From the NCBI GenBank assembly GCA_964527205.1, contig CAZGQG010000001.1, positions 1 through 64,000 on the forward strand: a DNA stretch of 64,000 nt. Direction: 5' to 3'. This DNA is from JARICQ01 sp964527205 (lineage in GTDB: Bacteria; Bacillota; Clostridia; Tissierellales; Tissierellaceae). Below, piece after piece: positions 16,749-25,057 of the stretch. Every line of letters starts with the position of its first letter. The first letter of the stretch is position 1. Below the pieces are notes generated by a model. That model did no database searches. It was not told where the DNA came from and saw nothing but the letters and a program-made list of their open reading frames with translations. A program made the translations under genes and the position numbers.

Positions 16749-17621
16749 CTATTCATAATAATGCATAAATATCTCTTCTAAGCTTGGTTCTTCTATACTT
16801 ATATCTCTAATCTTTAGAGAGTTCACCTTGCCTATCACCCTATTTATATCACCCTTGTAGAAGAATTTCACTTGGTTCTTATCTATTTCTAGATTAGTAA
16901 TTCCTTCCATATTAAATATTTCTCCATCTATCTTATCTCCTATCAAAGAGATCTTTTTATAATTATTTTCCCTTAAGGTCCTTATATCTTCAATTTCTAT
17001 AATAGATCCTCCTCTTATTATGCCTACTCTATTACAAAGTTCCTGTACTTCTCCTAGGATATGTGAAGAAAAGAATATAGTTTTACCCTTCTTGTTTTCT
17101 TCCCTTATTAAAGAAAAAAACTTCTGCTGCATCAGTGGATCCAGTCCTCCTGTAGGCTCATCTAAAATAATAAGATCTGGATCATGAAGGAGTCCCTGAA
17201 CAATTCCTACTTTTTTCTTGTTTCCATAGGATAAATCCTCAATCCTTCTATCTAAATCCAATTCCATAAGCTGGGATAGTTCCTGGATTCTAGCCCTACA
17301 GTCCTTTTCATAAAAGCTTGCTGAGTAATTTAAAAGCTCTATAACCTTCATTTTTTCATAATAAAAAATTTCAGAGGGAAGATAGCCTACCCTCTTTCTA
17401 AGTTCTGGCCCATGCTTTATGGCATCTTTTCCAAAGAGCTTGGCCTCTCCAGAACTTGGATAAATAAGGCTTAGGAGCAGTCTTATAGTGGTAGATTTTC
17501 CTGCACCATTTGGGCCTATAAATCCAAAAACTTCTCCCTCTTCCACTTTCATATCCAAATCCTTTACTCCTAGAGTTTTTCCATAATACTTAGTGAGTTT
17601 ATTGGTTTCTATTATAGACAT
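16749..17621 (-). CDS. ABC transporter ATP-binding protein (ABC-2 exporter)
   Basis: 290 residues from the ATG at 17621, chosen for GAGGAG seven bases upstream; a frame opening 31 codons earlier would run into the pgsA terminator. Walker A is GPNGAGKST, the signature is LSYGNKKKVG (a frequent variant in this exporter class), Walker B LIILDEPTGGLDP, followed by FFSSHILGEVQ with the H-loop. The C-terminal about 70 residues are the extension common to NatA/CcmA-like ATPases. It energises the two permeases encoded next. Confidence 0.93.
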   Translation of the reverse strand: MSIIETNKLTKYYGKTLGVKDLDMKVEEGEVFGFIGPNGAGKSTTIRLLLSLIYPSSGEAKLFGKDAIKHGPELRKRVGYLPSEIFYYEKMKVIELLNYSASFYEKDCRARIQELSQLMELDLDRRIEDLSYGNKKKVGIVQGLLHDPDLIILDEPTGGLDPLMQQKFFSLIREENKKGKTIFFSSHILGEVQELCNRVGIIRGGSIIEIEDIRTLRENNYKKISLIGDKIDGEIFNMEGITNLEIDKNQVKFFYKGDINRVIGKVNSLKIRDISIEEPSLEEIFMHYYE

Positions 17622-17682
17622 GTAATCACTCCTCTTCCTATAATTATATAGGGGATTTGTTCTTTTTAATAGTAAAATAGAG

Positions 17683-17730
17683 AAAAAAATAAAACCTATG
17701 GTTAAATTCTTCATTAAACCATGGTTTTAT
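17683..17730 (-). terminator. Terminator after pgsA
   Basis: On the minus strand ATAAAACCATGGTTTAA pairs with TTAACCATAGGTTTTAT (one small asymmetry), followed by TTTTTTCTC. It separates pgsA from the ABC transporter operon. Confidence 0.8.
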
Positions 17731-17732
17731 AT

Positions 17733-18281
17733 TTATTCTGTAGGGTTTTCTCTTATCTTTATATAAATTAACAGGTAATTTATAAAGGCTGCAAAATTAA
17801 GTAGGACTGTAAGTATAAATAATACAGTAGATATTTGATCTGCTAGTCTAAATACTATAGACAGGGTTGCAGCATAAAAAGAGGCTGTTGCTATCTTGCC
17901 AAATTGATTGGATGGAAGTACCTGCTTGCCTTTAAATAAATAAAGTATAGCTCCTCCAACTATCATGACAAATTCTTTAATACCAATTGCAATAAGTATC
18001 CACATAGGTATAATGCCGGAAAAGGCAAATGTTATAAGTATGGTAAAGGTCATTAATTTATCTGCAAAGGGATCTAATACTGCCCCAAGCTCTGTACCTA
18101 AATCATATTTCCTAGCTATGTATCCATCCAAGACATCTGTTATCCCTGCCAATATAAATATAAGTCCAGCAAATAATATATTATTGTCTGATCCTGAGTA
18201 AAATATATATAAGTATACAGGTATAAGTAATATCCTAAGTATAGTAAGTGCATTAGGTAGATTTATCCAATTCTTTTTCAT
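17733..18281 (-). CDS. pgsA: CDP-diacylglycerol-glycerol-3-phosphate 3-phosphatidyltransferase
   Basis: 182 residues with several membrane helices. The CDP-alcohol phosphatidyltransferase signature is complete: D49, D52-G53, A56-R57, G66, D70 and D74 with the canonical spacing (DxxDGxxARx8GxxxDxxxD). It makes phosphatidylglycerophosphate, the committed step to phosphatidylglycerol and cardiolipin, at the membrane. Length and motif fit PgsA better than other family members such as PssA. It appears monocistronic with its own terminator. Confidence 0.93.
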   Translation of the reverse strand: MKKNWINLPNALTILRILLIPVYLYIFYSGSDNNILFAGLIFILAGITDVLDGYIARKYDLGTELGAVLDPFADKLMTFTILITFAFSGIIPMWILIAIGIKEFVMIVGGAILYLFKGKQVLPSNQFGKIATASFYAATLSIVFRLADQISTVLFILTVLLNFAAFINYLLIYIKIRENPTE

Positions 18282-18353
18282 AGTATTCCCCCATCTAAGC
18301 TTTTTATATCTATCTCTATATATAATAACTTATAATCCTATTCTTATCAATCA

Positions 18354-18394
18354 GATAAAAAAACTTTTCACCGGGAGATGAAAAGTTTTTTATC
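18354..18394 (-). terminator. Terminator after the foldase gene
   Basis: GATAAAAAAACTTTTCA and TGAAAAGTTTTTTATC form a long stem around an 8-base loop; on the minus strand it ends in TTTTTTT. Confidence 0.88.
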
Positions 18395-18408
18395 CTTCTT
18401 CTTGATTT

Positions 18409-19341
18409 TTACTTTTGTTCTTCTATTAGGTAGTTTTTAACTTCATATTCAGCTATTTTTTCTTGGTACCAAGTTGTAAATGCCTCTGGCATCTTTTGTT
18501 CTCCTATTATGTCCTCTATCTCTTCTTTTGAATCTTCAAAGTTTGCTACTTTAGCTTCTTTTTTATCCTCTAGTTTTATTACATGATAACCATGAGTAGT
18601 CTCAACAGGCTCACTTATTTCACCAATTTCTAAATTAAAAGCAGCTTGTGAGAATTCTGGAACCATTCTATCTCTGCCAAAGTATCCTAAATCGCCACCC
18701 TGGCCATTGTTTCCAGTATCCATACTATATTCATTTGCAAGTTCTGCAAAGTCTTCTCCGTCTATTATCTTAGCTATTATGTCATTAGCTTCCTCTTCAG
18801 TTTCTAATAATATATGACTAGCCTTGACTTCTTCCTCTTGATTTAACATTTCCTTGTTTTCTTCAAAGAAAGTCATCATTTCTTCTTCTGATATTTCAAT
18901 GTAGGATTCTAATAACTTACTTATCTTAAAGTTCATTGCAAGATCCTTTCTCATGCCTTCTTCACTTAATCCAGCTTGCATCAATGCCATCTGAAATTCT
19001 TCTTCTCCACCGTAATAATCCTTCATCATATCCATTTCACTTTCAATATCCTCTTCAGCCACTACTATATTCTGCTCTTTTACTTCAGAGTCTATTATTT
19101 TTTCCATTATCAAGGCGTCTAATACCTTACCCCCACTTTGTTCTACTAGGGCATTGTATAATTCTTCCTTGCTTATAGCTTCTCCATTTACTTCTGCCAC
19201 TACACCCTCTGTTAGCTCACTCTTTCCATCACTTGCTTCTTCTCCATTACTAGTACATCCTGTAACAGCTAATGCCCCTATTACTAAGACTAATAAGGCT
19301 ATGTGCCTAACATTCTTTACTTTGAAAAACTTTTTAATCAT
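18409..19341 (-). CDS. prsA: PrsA-like peptidyl-prolyl isomerase lipoprotein (foldase)
   Basis: 310 residues. A hydrophobic signal ends in the lipobox AVTGC (Cys29), so the mature protein is anchored on the outer membrane face. A SurA-N-like helical chaperone region (about 45-170) follows, then a parvulin rotamase domain (about 173-270) with VKASHILL, DLGYFGRDRMVPEF and TTHGYHVIKL. It should assist folding of secreted proteins after translocation. The gene is flanked by a strong terminator and looks monocistronic. The symbol is by domain architecture. Confidence 0.9.
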   Translation of the reverse strand: MIKKFFKVKNVRHIALLVLVIGALAVTGCTSNGEEASDGKSELTEGVVAEVNGEAISKEELYNALVEQSGGKVLDALIMEKIIDSEVKEQNIVVAEEDIESEMDMMKDYYGGEEEFQMALMQAGLSEEGMRKDLAMNFKISKLLESYIEISEEEMMTFFEENKEMLNQEEEVKASHILLETEEEANDIIAKIIDGEDFAELANEYSMDTGNNGQGGDLGYFGRDRMVPEFSQAAFNLEIGEISEPVETTHGYHVIKLEDKKEAKVANFEDSKEEIEDIIGEQKMPEAFTTWYQEKIAEYEVKNYLIEEQK

Positions 19342-19422
19342 CTTTTATTCCTCCATTTTTTTGTAAATTCTCTATTAATTATCTTATATGAGGATTATGG
19401 TCTTTTAATGTGAAATTCGCCA

Positions 19423-19800
19423 CTATTTTTTATTTCTATATCTTGCCATATCTTCATCATCCTTTATTTCCAATCCCTTTTCCCCTGCTAATGATTCCAT
19501 ATGATGAGTAAATTCGTGGATTAGTGTATCCCTAAGTCTTTTTTTCAAGGCTTCTTCTGATAAGTTTCCATAGACCCTTTCAAAGGAACCATAGTATATT
19601 ATTATATGCCTGCCTGTTATGCTTCTCACATATTGGCCCATAATATATAACTTATTCCTATCCCTGCTTTCTGGATGCAACTTAAGCTGAGGTAAAAGAA
19701 CTACTCCCTCATTAAGCTCCCTAAAGAATGCTGGTGGCAGCTCTTCAGATATCTCATCTAAGATTCTATGAACTTCATCGATACTAGGAAAATTACTCAT
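19423..19800 (-). CDS. Zincin-like metallopeptidase domain protein
   Basis: 125 residues. The motif HEFTHH (95-100, HExxH) and the region GRHIIIYYGSFERVYG match the Zincin_1 family (possible zinc metallopeptidase) of small cytoplasmic proteins. No signal peptide. The natural substrate of the family is unknown. It follows the YciI-like gene by 20 bases and is probably co-transcribed with it. Confidence 0.82.
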   Translation of the reverse strand: MSNFPSIDEVHRILDEISEELPPAFFRELNEGVVLLPQLKLHPESRDRNKLYIMGQYVRSITGRHIIIYYGSFERVYGNLSEEALKKRLRDTLIHEFTHHMESLAGEKGLEIKDDEDMARYRNKK

Positions 19801-19820
19801 TTTTGTTTTTCCTCCAATTG

Positions 19821-20087
19821 TTAATCCTCAATATTACTCTTCCATTCCTTCAAGATATAGTCTCTAGACCTATGCTTGATTGCAGGATCATTCTCAATTA
19901 TAGCCTCTGCTTCTTCCATACTATCAACCCTATAGATAACTAGGCCTCCGCTATGATCTGTAAAGGGACCCTTGGCAAAGATTTTACCCTGAGCTATATA
20001 CTTATTAAGATATGCTATGTGTTCTTCTAATAGTTCCTTATCCTTTTCCTTGTCTATGGTTCTTAGTCTTGCTGCATATAATATCAT
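19821..20087 (-). CDS. YciI family protein
   Basis: 88 residues with the ferredoxin-like fold signature of YciI: LEEHIAYLNKYIAQGKIFAKGPF, then GGLVIYRVDSMEEAEAII and a final NDPAI segment. The conserved His in the first helix and the downstream Asp (FTDHSG) are kept. YciI proteins are related to muconolactone isomerase-like enzymes; the role here is unknown. A TATAAT -10 with a weak -35 (TTTAAA, 17-bp spacing) lies upstream. Confidence 0.85.
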   Translation of the reverse strand: MILYAARLRTIDKEKDKELLEEHIAYLNKYIAQGKIFAKGPFTDHSGGLVIYRVDSMEEAEAIIENDPAIKHRSRDYILKEWKSNIED

Positions 20088-20173
20088 TCTTACCCTCCCT
20101 AATTCCTTATCTTTTTGAACACCTTTTCATTATAACAAGAAATAGCAATTATTTAAAGACAAGTTTTACATAT

Positions 20174-20200
20174 AAAAAACCCTCCTAGCTAAAGAGGGTT
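20174..20200 (-). terminator. Terminator overlapping the gamma-carbonic anhydrase stop
   Basis: AACCCTC / GAGGGTT stem (20178-20200), followed on the minus strand by TTTTTATA; it overlaps the TAA stop. Confidence 0.8.
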
Positions 20201-20705
20201 AATCTAGATGCTCTTCTTTCCACAATTTCTCATATCTAATTGCATTTTTTCTTACTGTTTCTATTTCCTCTTGGGACACATTTCTTCTAGGCTTTCCTGG
20301 ACTTCCTATTACAAGTGAATTGTCTGGAATAATAGCTCCTTCAGTAATAAGTGTACCTGCTCCTATTATACAATTATCCCCTATCTTTGCATGGTTTAGT
20401 ATAATAGATCCCATGCCTATTAGGGTATTATCTCCTATTTCACATCCATGTACTATTGCATTATGACCTATGGTCACGTAATCCCCTATTATACAGGGTG
20501 TATTTGTATCTACATGAACAGTGGCATTATCCTGAATATTAGTAAATTCACCTATTCTTACATAGCTCATATCTCCCCTAATTACAGTTCCATACCAGCT
20601 ACTGCTGCCCCTTCCTATTTCCACATCTCCCATTACATCAGAAGACTCTGCTACAAAAGCATCCTGGTGAATCTTGGTCTTTTTATCCTTTAAGTTCTTT
20701 ATCAT
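20199..20705 (-). CDS. Gamma-carbonic anhydrase family hexapeptide protein
   Basis: 168 residues made mostly of left-handed beta-helix hexapeptide repeats (IGDNTLIGMGS, IGDNCIIGAGT). Histidines in TVHVD and in TIGHNAIVHGC correspond to the three zinc/iron ligands of gamma-class carbonic anhydrases (Cam, YrdA, PaaY). It is likely a soluble trimer; real carbonic anhydrase activity varies in this family, so the reaction is not certain. The next upstream gene (a gamma-glutamylcyclotransferase-like protein) ends 10 bases before it, suggesting one transcript. Confidence 0.87.
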   Translation of the reverse strand: MIKNLKDKKTKIHQDAFVAESSDVMGDVEIGRGSSSWYGTVIRGDMSYVRIGEFTNIQDNATVHVDTNTPCIIGDYVTIGHNAIVHGCEIGDNTLIGMGSIILNHAKIGDNCIIGAGTLITEGAIIPDNSLVIGSPGKPRRNVSQEEIETVRKNAIRYEKLWKEEHLD

Positions 20706-20715
20706 CCTTATCCCC

Positions 20716-21123
20716 TTATTTTATGTTTTTTGCCAGTTCTAAAGTTTCCAATGGAAGATTCCAGTCTTCAAATCCTTCCACCAATATATTGTAATAATGT
20801 TCAGGAGGACTTGATAGGTTTTTCTCCACCATGGTATAGGCAAAAACATCATACTTGCCTCCATCCTCATCTACTACCTCAACTATTATTCTATTATACA
20901 AATCTGGATAGCCTTCCAGCCTATCTAATTCCACTAGGTCCTGTTTGGATATAACATAAATAGCCCCTAGTACATGATTATCCTCATGCTGAACTATATC
21001 AGCCAGCTCATTGAAAACTAACTTGTAGTCCTTTAAGACCGCCTTCTTCACAGGTGTTGCATTTGGACATCTTTCTAACATATAATCCTTGCTTAGATTA
21101 CTTGCATAGGCAAAATATAACAT
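20716..21123 (-). CDS. Gamma-glutamylcyclotransferase-fold (AIG2/GGCT-like) protein
   Basis: 135 residues beginning MLYFAYASNLS, the classic substrate-loop start of the gamma-glutamylcyclotransferase fold, with LDRLEGYP supplying the catalytic glutamate (the E of the LE-GYP motif) and VFAYTM in the later strand. These enzymes release 5-oxoproline from gamma-glutamyl peptides or amines. The exact substrate is not indicated. It sits directly upstream of the gamma-carbonic anhydrase-like gene. Confidence 0.85.
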   Translation of the reverse strand: MLYFAYASNLSKDYMLERCPNATPVKKAVLKDYKLVFNELADIVQHEDNHVLGAIYVISKQDLVELDRLEGYPDLYNRIIVEVVDEDGGKYDVFAYTMVEKNLSSPPEHYYNILVEGFEDWNLPLETLELAKNIK

Positions 21124-21233
21124 GAAAACCCTCCTTCTTTTAATCCTTATAACTATATAATACCCTATTCCTCCCTAGTAATTCAATAATATTTATCACT
21201 AGCTATGGATATGGGGATAATAGACTTGTATTT

Positions 21234-21815
21234 TTATAAATTACCCCTTAAGCCTATTTGATCTGCAACATTTCTCATTCCCTTTATGGTCTCTTCTATT
21301 AACTCACTTCTTTCCATTCCCAGCATCTCCATACCTCTTTGGATAGTCTCCCTATCTACACCTGCTGCAAAGCTCTTGTCTTTCCATTTCTTAGTCACTG
21401 ATTTAGGCTTTAAATCAAAGAGGGATTTGCTAGGTCTTAGAAGGGCTACTGCAGTAATAAGGCCTGTAAGCTCATCTATGGCATAAAGTACCTGCTCCAT
21501 CCTCTCCCTAGGCTCTACATCTGTACATATCTTATAGCCATGGCTCTCTACAGCTCTGATATAGTCCTCTGGATAGTTTTCTTTTTCTAGAATTTCCCTC
21601 ACCTTTACACAGTGTTGGTCTGGATATTTTTCATAATCAAGGTCATGGATAAGACCTATTACTGCCCATTTTTCTATATCTTCTTCCTGGAATAATTCTG
21701 CAAAATGTTTCATAACAGCCTCTACTGAAAGTGCATGTCTCATCAGACTCTCAGAATTATTGTATTTCTTATAAAGTTCTAAGGCTTCCTCTCTACTTGG
21801 TTTATAATCTGTCAA
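21234..21815 (-). CDS. HD-domain phosphohydrolase
   Basis: 193 residues. An HD domain with metal ligands H in RHALSVEAV, HD in GLIHDLDYEKY (residues about 53-54) and a later conserved D in AIDELTGL, the arrangement of HDIG-type phosphohydrolases. It is cytoplasmic and lacks other domains. Close relatives are usually annotated only as HD-domain protein; a nucleotide substrate is possible. It is monocistronic as far as can be seen. Confidence 0.82.
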   Translation of the reverse strand: MTDYKPSREEALELYKKYNNSESLMRHALSVEAVMKHFAELFQEEDIEKWAVIGLIHDLDYEKYPDQHCVKVREILEKENYPEDYIRAVESHGYKICTDVEPRERMEQVLYAIDELTGLITAVALLRPSKSLFDLKPKSVTKKWKDKSFAAGVDRETIQRGMEMLGMERSELIEETIKGMRNVADQIGLRGNL

Positions 21816-21890
21816 CTTAACTACCTCCCTTTAACGCTTTAGTCTATATTATTATATGAACTAGGAAGAGTCAAGTCCTCTTCATCTTAT

Positions 21891-23138
21891 TTAAAAATCC
21901 GTATAGCAAACCGGCTTATTATTGGTATAAAAAGCTAGATCTAAGTCCCTTAGTAGCTCCTTATTGTCAAGCTCTAGAATTCCTAAATCATAAAGCCCCT
22001 TGGCTGAGGCAGCTCCCATGAAAAGAGATGAGAAGTCTGCAAGTTTTATCCTCACTGTTCCCTGGTATTCTCCCCTATGGAGCTTAGCCACTCCATCCCT
22101 AAGCCTAAGTATAATCTCTTCTTCCTGGTTCCTTAGCTCATCTAGGATTAAAAATCTTATATCCATACTTACCCCATTATAATCCCTATGTTCCATTTGC
22201 CTAAAGGCTTCTTTTACATCAAGAATCTTGTACATAATCCCTACTGCCTGGGTATTGCTTTCAAGAAAACCATGGGCTATATAGTTTAGGGAGTCATTTA
22301 ATGGGTTAGGGAAAAGATAATGAAAATCATCATCCATTGTATTGAAAATCACTAGACTTACCTGATCTTCCTGTTTTCTTAAAAATCCTAAAAGTTTCTT
22401 TAGGGCCTCAGTATTTTCATAGACTAATTCCTTTATATATATATTGTTAATTGTATAATTGTCTGCCTTGGCATTCTGAAATTCAAAGACCATATAGGCC
22501 TCTATCTCTTCCTGATCATTGTAAGCCCCAACAATCTTATTGTAGGGATTATTTTTAAGGTCTCTTATTTCATCTTGGATTTTCCTTATCATACCATGGG
22601 TTTTTTCAGTGACTCTCCTGTGGCAGTCAAGAAGCTTTTGAAAGTCATCCCCTATATATCGCAAGTCACTATCACCATAATAGGCTGGTATCCTATTTGG
22701 AGGCAATCTATACTGGCTTACCTTAGTGCCTATTCCATATCCCATCTTCTTATAAAAGTCCGGCCTAAAGGGAAGCAAGCTGGCAATTGGTATTCCCTTC
22801 TTCCTATAATCCTCTTCATAAAATTCTATCATGGCCTTTGCTGCCCTCTCTTTTTTGTGCATCAAATGAACTCCTAAAAATCCTAAGCCTGATGCAGGTA
22901 AAATCTTGCCAAAGCTATTCATCTGAAAGTCAAAAAGCCTCATAACCGCAATTAGCTTTCCCCCTTCAAACATGCCATAAAACCTTACATCTGGATCATT
23001 TTTCATGGTTTCTAATGTTATTTTCTCATATTCCTCTATGGCCTCTTTTTCCAGGGCCTTGAAGCTTGGATAGGCATTGTAGGCTATATCTCTATATTCT
23101 TCTATATGTTTTTCTTCTAATGCAAGTATTTTTCTCAT
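21891..23138 (-). CDS. Eis-like GNAT N-acetyltransferase
   Basis: 415 residues with the Eis architecture: N-terminal GNAT domain (MRLFDFQMNSFGKILPASGLGFLGVHLMHKKERAAKAMI contains the acetyl-CoA loop region, residues about 67-105), a second degenerate GNAT domain, and a C-terminal sterol-carrier-like domain (about 310-415) ending in Phe, whose terminal carboxylate is catalytic in Eis enzymes. Family members acetylate amines, including aminoglycosides and lysines. Whether it confers drug tolerance here cannot be judged. The gene stands alone. Confidence 0.84.
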   Translation of the reverse strand: MRKILALEEKHIEEYRDIAYNAYPSFKALEKEAIEEYEKITLETMKNDPDVRFYGMFEGGKLIAVMRLFDFQMNSFGKILPASGLGFLGVHLMHKKERAAKAMIEFYEEDYRKKGIPIASLLPFRPDFYKKMGYGIGTKVSQYRLPPNRIPAYYGDSDLRYIGDDFQKLLDCHRRVTEKTHGMIRKIQDEIRDLKNNPYNKIVGAYNDQEEIEAYMVFEFQNAKADNYTINNIYIKELVYENTEALKKLLGFLRKQEDQVSLVIFNTMDDDFHYLFPNPLNDSLNYIAHGFLESNTQAVGIMYKILDVKEAFRQMEHRDYNGVSMDIRFLILDELRNQEEEIILRLRDGVAKLHRGEYQGTVRIKLADFSSLFMGAASAKGLYDLGILELDNKELLRDLDLAFYTNNKPVCYTDF

Positions 23139-23306
23139 TTCTACCTCCCCATTAATCTAAGACTTTAAAATCCTTACATATTTAATTATAACACTTAACT
23201 ATAAAATTTCTACCAAGCTTTAATACTTTAGTGGATAAACAATAATATGTAGGAAAATGGGTATATATTTAAGTAGAGAACAAATAAAAATAACGGAGAT
23301 GATTTA

Positions 23307-23678
23307 ATGGAAATTAGAAAAGATATTATAGTGCCTCTTGGTTATGGAAAGTTCATTAGATCTGACAAGATAGTTGGACTTAAGCCCATAGAAGACGAGA
23401 GGGGACCTGGTAAGAGGACCTATGTATATGTTGAGGGAATTGATAGGCCTATGGTAGCATCGAGAACTGAAACCTCAATCCTATCCCATATGGTTGAGAC
23501 TCCTGCAGAGATAATGGAAGCTACAGCTGCCATTGAACTCTTAAAGGATATCCTTGATGATATAAATCAAATTGGTCCTATGCTTAAGAAAAGTATTAAA
23601 AAAGAAGCAAAACTTGATCTGGAAAAGATATCTTTGAAAATAGAAGAGATAATTAACCATGATCTTGAAGAAGAATAA
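23307..23678 (+). CDS. RemA/DUF370-like protein with C-terminal helical extension
   Basis: 123 residues. The N-terminal 60 residues (PLGYGKFIRSDKIVGLKPIE, then ASRTETSILSHMVETP) weakly resemble RemA (YlzA, DUF370), where GFGN-I, an R-(I/M)-I segment and a strand ending in SAVQPET mark the fold. The C-terminal half is an acidic/basic helical region that may form a coiled coil. RemA is a DNA-binding regulator of matrix genes. The gene has GGAG eight bases before its ATG, and its stop precedes the start of the cytosine deaminase-like gene by 19 bases, so the two are one operon. The resemblance is by eye and not conclusive. Confidence 0.5.
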   Translation: MEIRKDIIVPLGYGKFIRSDKIVGLKPIEDERGPGKRTYVYVEGIDRPMVASRTETSILSHMVETPAEIMEATAAIELLKDILDDINQIGPMLKKSIKKEAKLDLEKISLKIEEIINHDLEEE

Positions 23679-23697
23679 AGTTTTTAAGGAGGATTTT

Positions 23698-24969
23698 ATG
23701 GACCTAGTTATTAGAAATGCTCAATTAAGAAATTATAAGCATCTAGTAGATATAGGTATTAAAGATGGTATCTTTGCAAAGATCAATACCCATATCCTCT
23801 CCCCACCTAAGGAAGAAATAGATGCTCAGGGAAAACTTGTCTCCCCTCCCTTTGTTGAATCCCATGTTCATCTAGATTCTTCTCTTACAGCAGGTGATCC
23901 TAGGGAAAATGAATCTGGAACACTTTTAGAAGCTATTGGAATTTGGGGAGAGAAAAAAGAAAAGTTAACTAAGGAAGAAATTAAGAAAAACGCTATTGAA
24001 ACCATAAAATGGGAAATAGCAAATGGAACCCTTAGGATCCGGAGCCATACAGATTCCACAGAAAAAAGCCTAATGACCCTTCAAGCTCTTTTAGAAGTCA
24101 AGGAAGAGATGAGGGACTTTATAGATATCCAAATAGTTGCCTTTCCCCAGGACGGGATTTTCTCCTATAGGGGCATGGATGATTTGATTCTGAAATCCAT
24201 TAAGATGGGAGCAGATGTCATAGGGGGTATTCCTCAGCTAGAACTTACCAGGGAGGACGGAATTAAATCTATAGACTATGTCTTTAAACTTGCCCAAAAA
24301 TACAATAAACTTATAGACATACACACTGATGAAACTGGGGATGATCAGTCTAGATTTACTGAAGTTATTGCTAAATATGCAATAGAAAACTCCATGGGAG
24401 GAAAGGTTACAGCCAGCCATACTACGGCTATGCACAATTATGATAATGACTATGCCTCAAAGCTTATTGGAAATTTAAAAAGAGCTGGGGTAAATATAGT
24501 TACCAATCCATCCTCCAATGCCCTGCTTCAAAATAGACTGGATGGATACCCTAGGAGAAGGGGCCACACCAGGGTTGATCAGTTACTTGCCAGGGGTGTA
24601 AATGTAAGTATAGGCAATGACAATATAATGGATCCCTTTGGACCTCTAGGGAGGGGAAGCATGCTTCAGGCTGCGAACATTCTTCTCCACACAGCCCACC
24701 TAAGTGGTAGCAAGCAGATATCGGACTTGTTTGATATGATAACTATTAATGGGGCTAAGACCCTTAATATGGAGGAGGATTATGGCATAGAACTAGGCAA
24801 GCAGGCTGATCTAATAGTCCTTGATGCCAAGAATGAAAAAGAGGCCATTAGGTTAAATAGCGAATGTCTCTATGTAATTAGAAAGGGCAAGGTCTTGGTG
24901 GAGACCAAGCCTGCAGTGAGAAATTTAAAATTAGGAGACAGGGAATATCAAGTAAATTTTAAAATATAG
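23698..24969 (+). CDS. Cytosine deaminase-like amidohydrolase (CodA family)
   Basis: 423 residues from the ATG at 23698, chosen for AAGGAGG five bases upstream; earlier in-frame starts lie inside the preceding gene. The CodA family pattern is followed throughout: metal ligands in SHVHLD, IDIHTDE and the GND aspartate, substrate Gln in IVAFPQDG, and TASHTTAMH. Relative to E. coli CodA, the second aspartate of GHDD is Asn (GNDN) and the tryptophan of DPW is Phe (DPF), both in the substrate pocket. It should deaminate cytosine or a related ring such as isoguanine; specificity is uncertain. Co-transcribed with the RemA-like gene. Confidence 0.82.
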   Translation: MDLVIRNAQLRNYKHLVDIGIKDGIFAKINTHILSPPKEEIDAQGKLVSPPFVESHVHLDSSLTAGDPRENESGTLLEAIGIWGEKKEKLTKEEIKKNAIETIKWEIANGTLRIRSHTDSTEKSLMTLQALLEVKEEMRDFIDIQIVAFPQDGIFSYRGMDDLILKSIKMGADVIGGIPQLELTREDGIKSIDYVFKLAQKYNKLIDIHTDETGDDQSRFTEVIAKYAIENSMGGKVTASHTTAMHNYDNDYASKLIGNLKRAGVNIVTNPSSNALLQNRLDGYPRRRGHTRVDQLLARGVNVSIGNDNIMDPFGPLGRGSMLQAANILLHTAHLSGSKQISDLFDMITINGAKTLNMEEDYGIELGKQADLIVLDAKNEKEAIRLNSECLYVIRKGKVLVETKPAVRNLKLGDREYQVNFKI

Positions 24970-24982
24970 ATAACAAAATATT

Positions 24983-25022
24983 AAAGCCAAGAATCTCTTA
25001 TGGGAGATTCTTGGCTTTTTAT
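24983..25022 (+). terminator. Terminator after the cytosine deaminase-like gene
   Basis: A perfect 15-bp stem (AAAGCCAAGAATCTC and its complement, loop TTATGG) followed by TTTTTATA. Confidence 0.93.
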
Positions 25023-25057
25023 ATTAGGCTATTTATAATCCTCTATAAGGGATTGGT

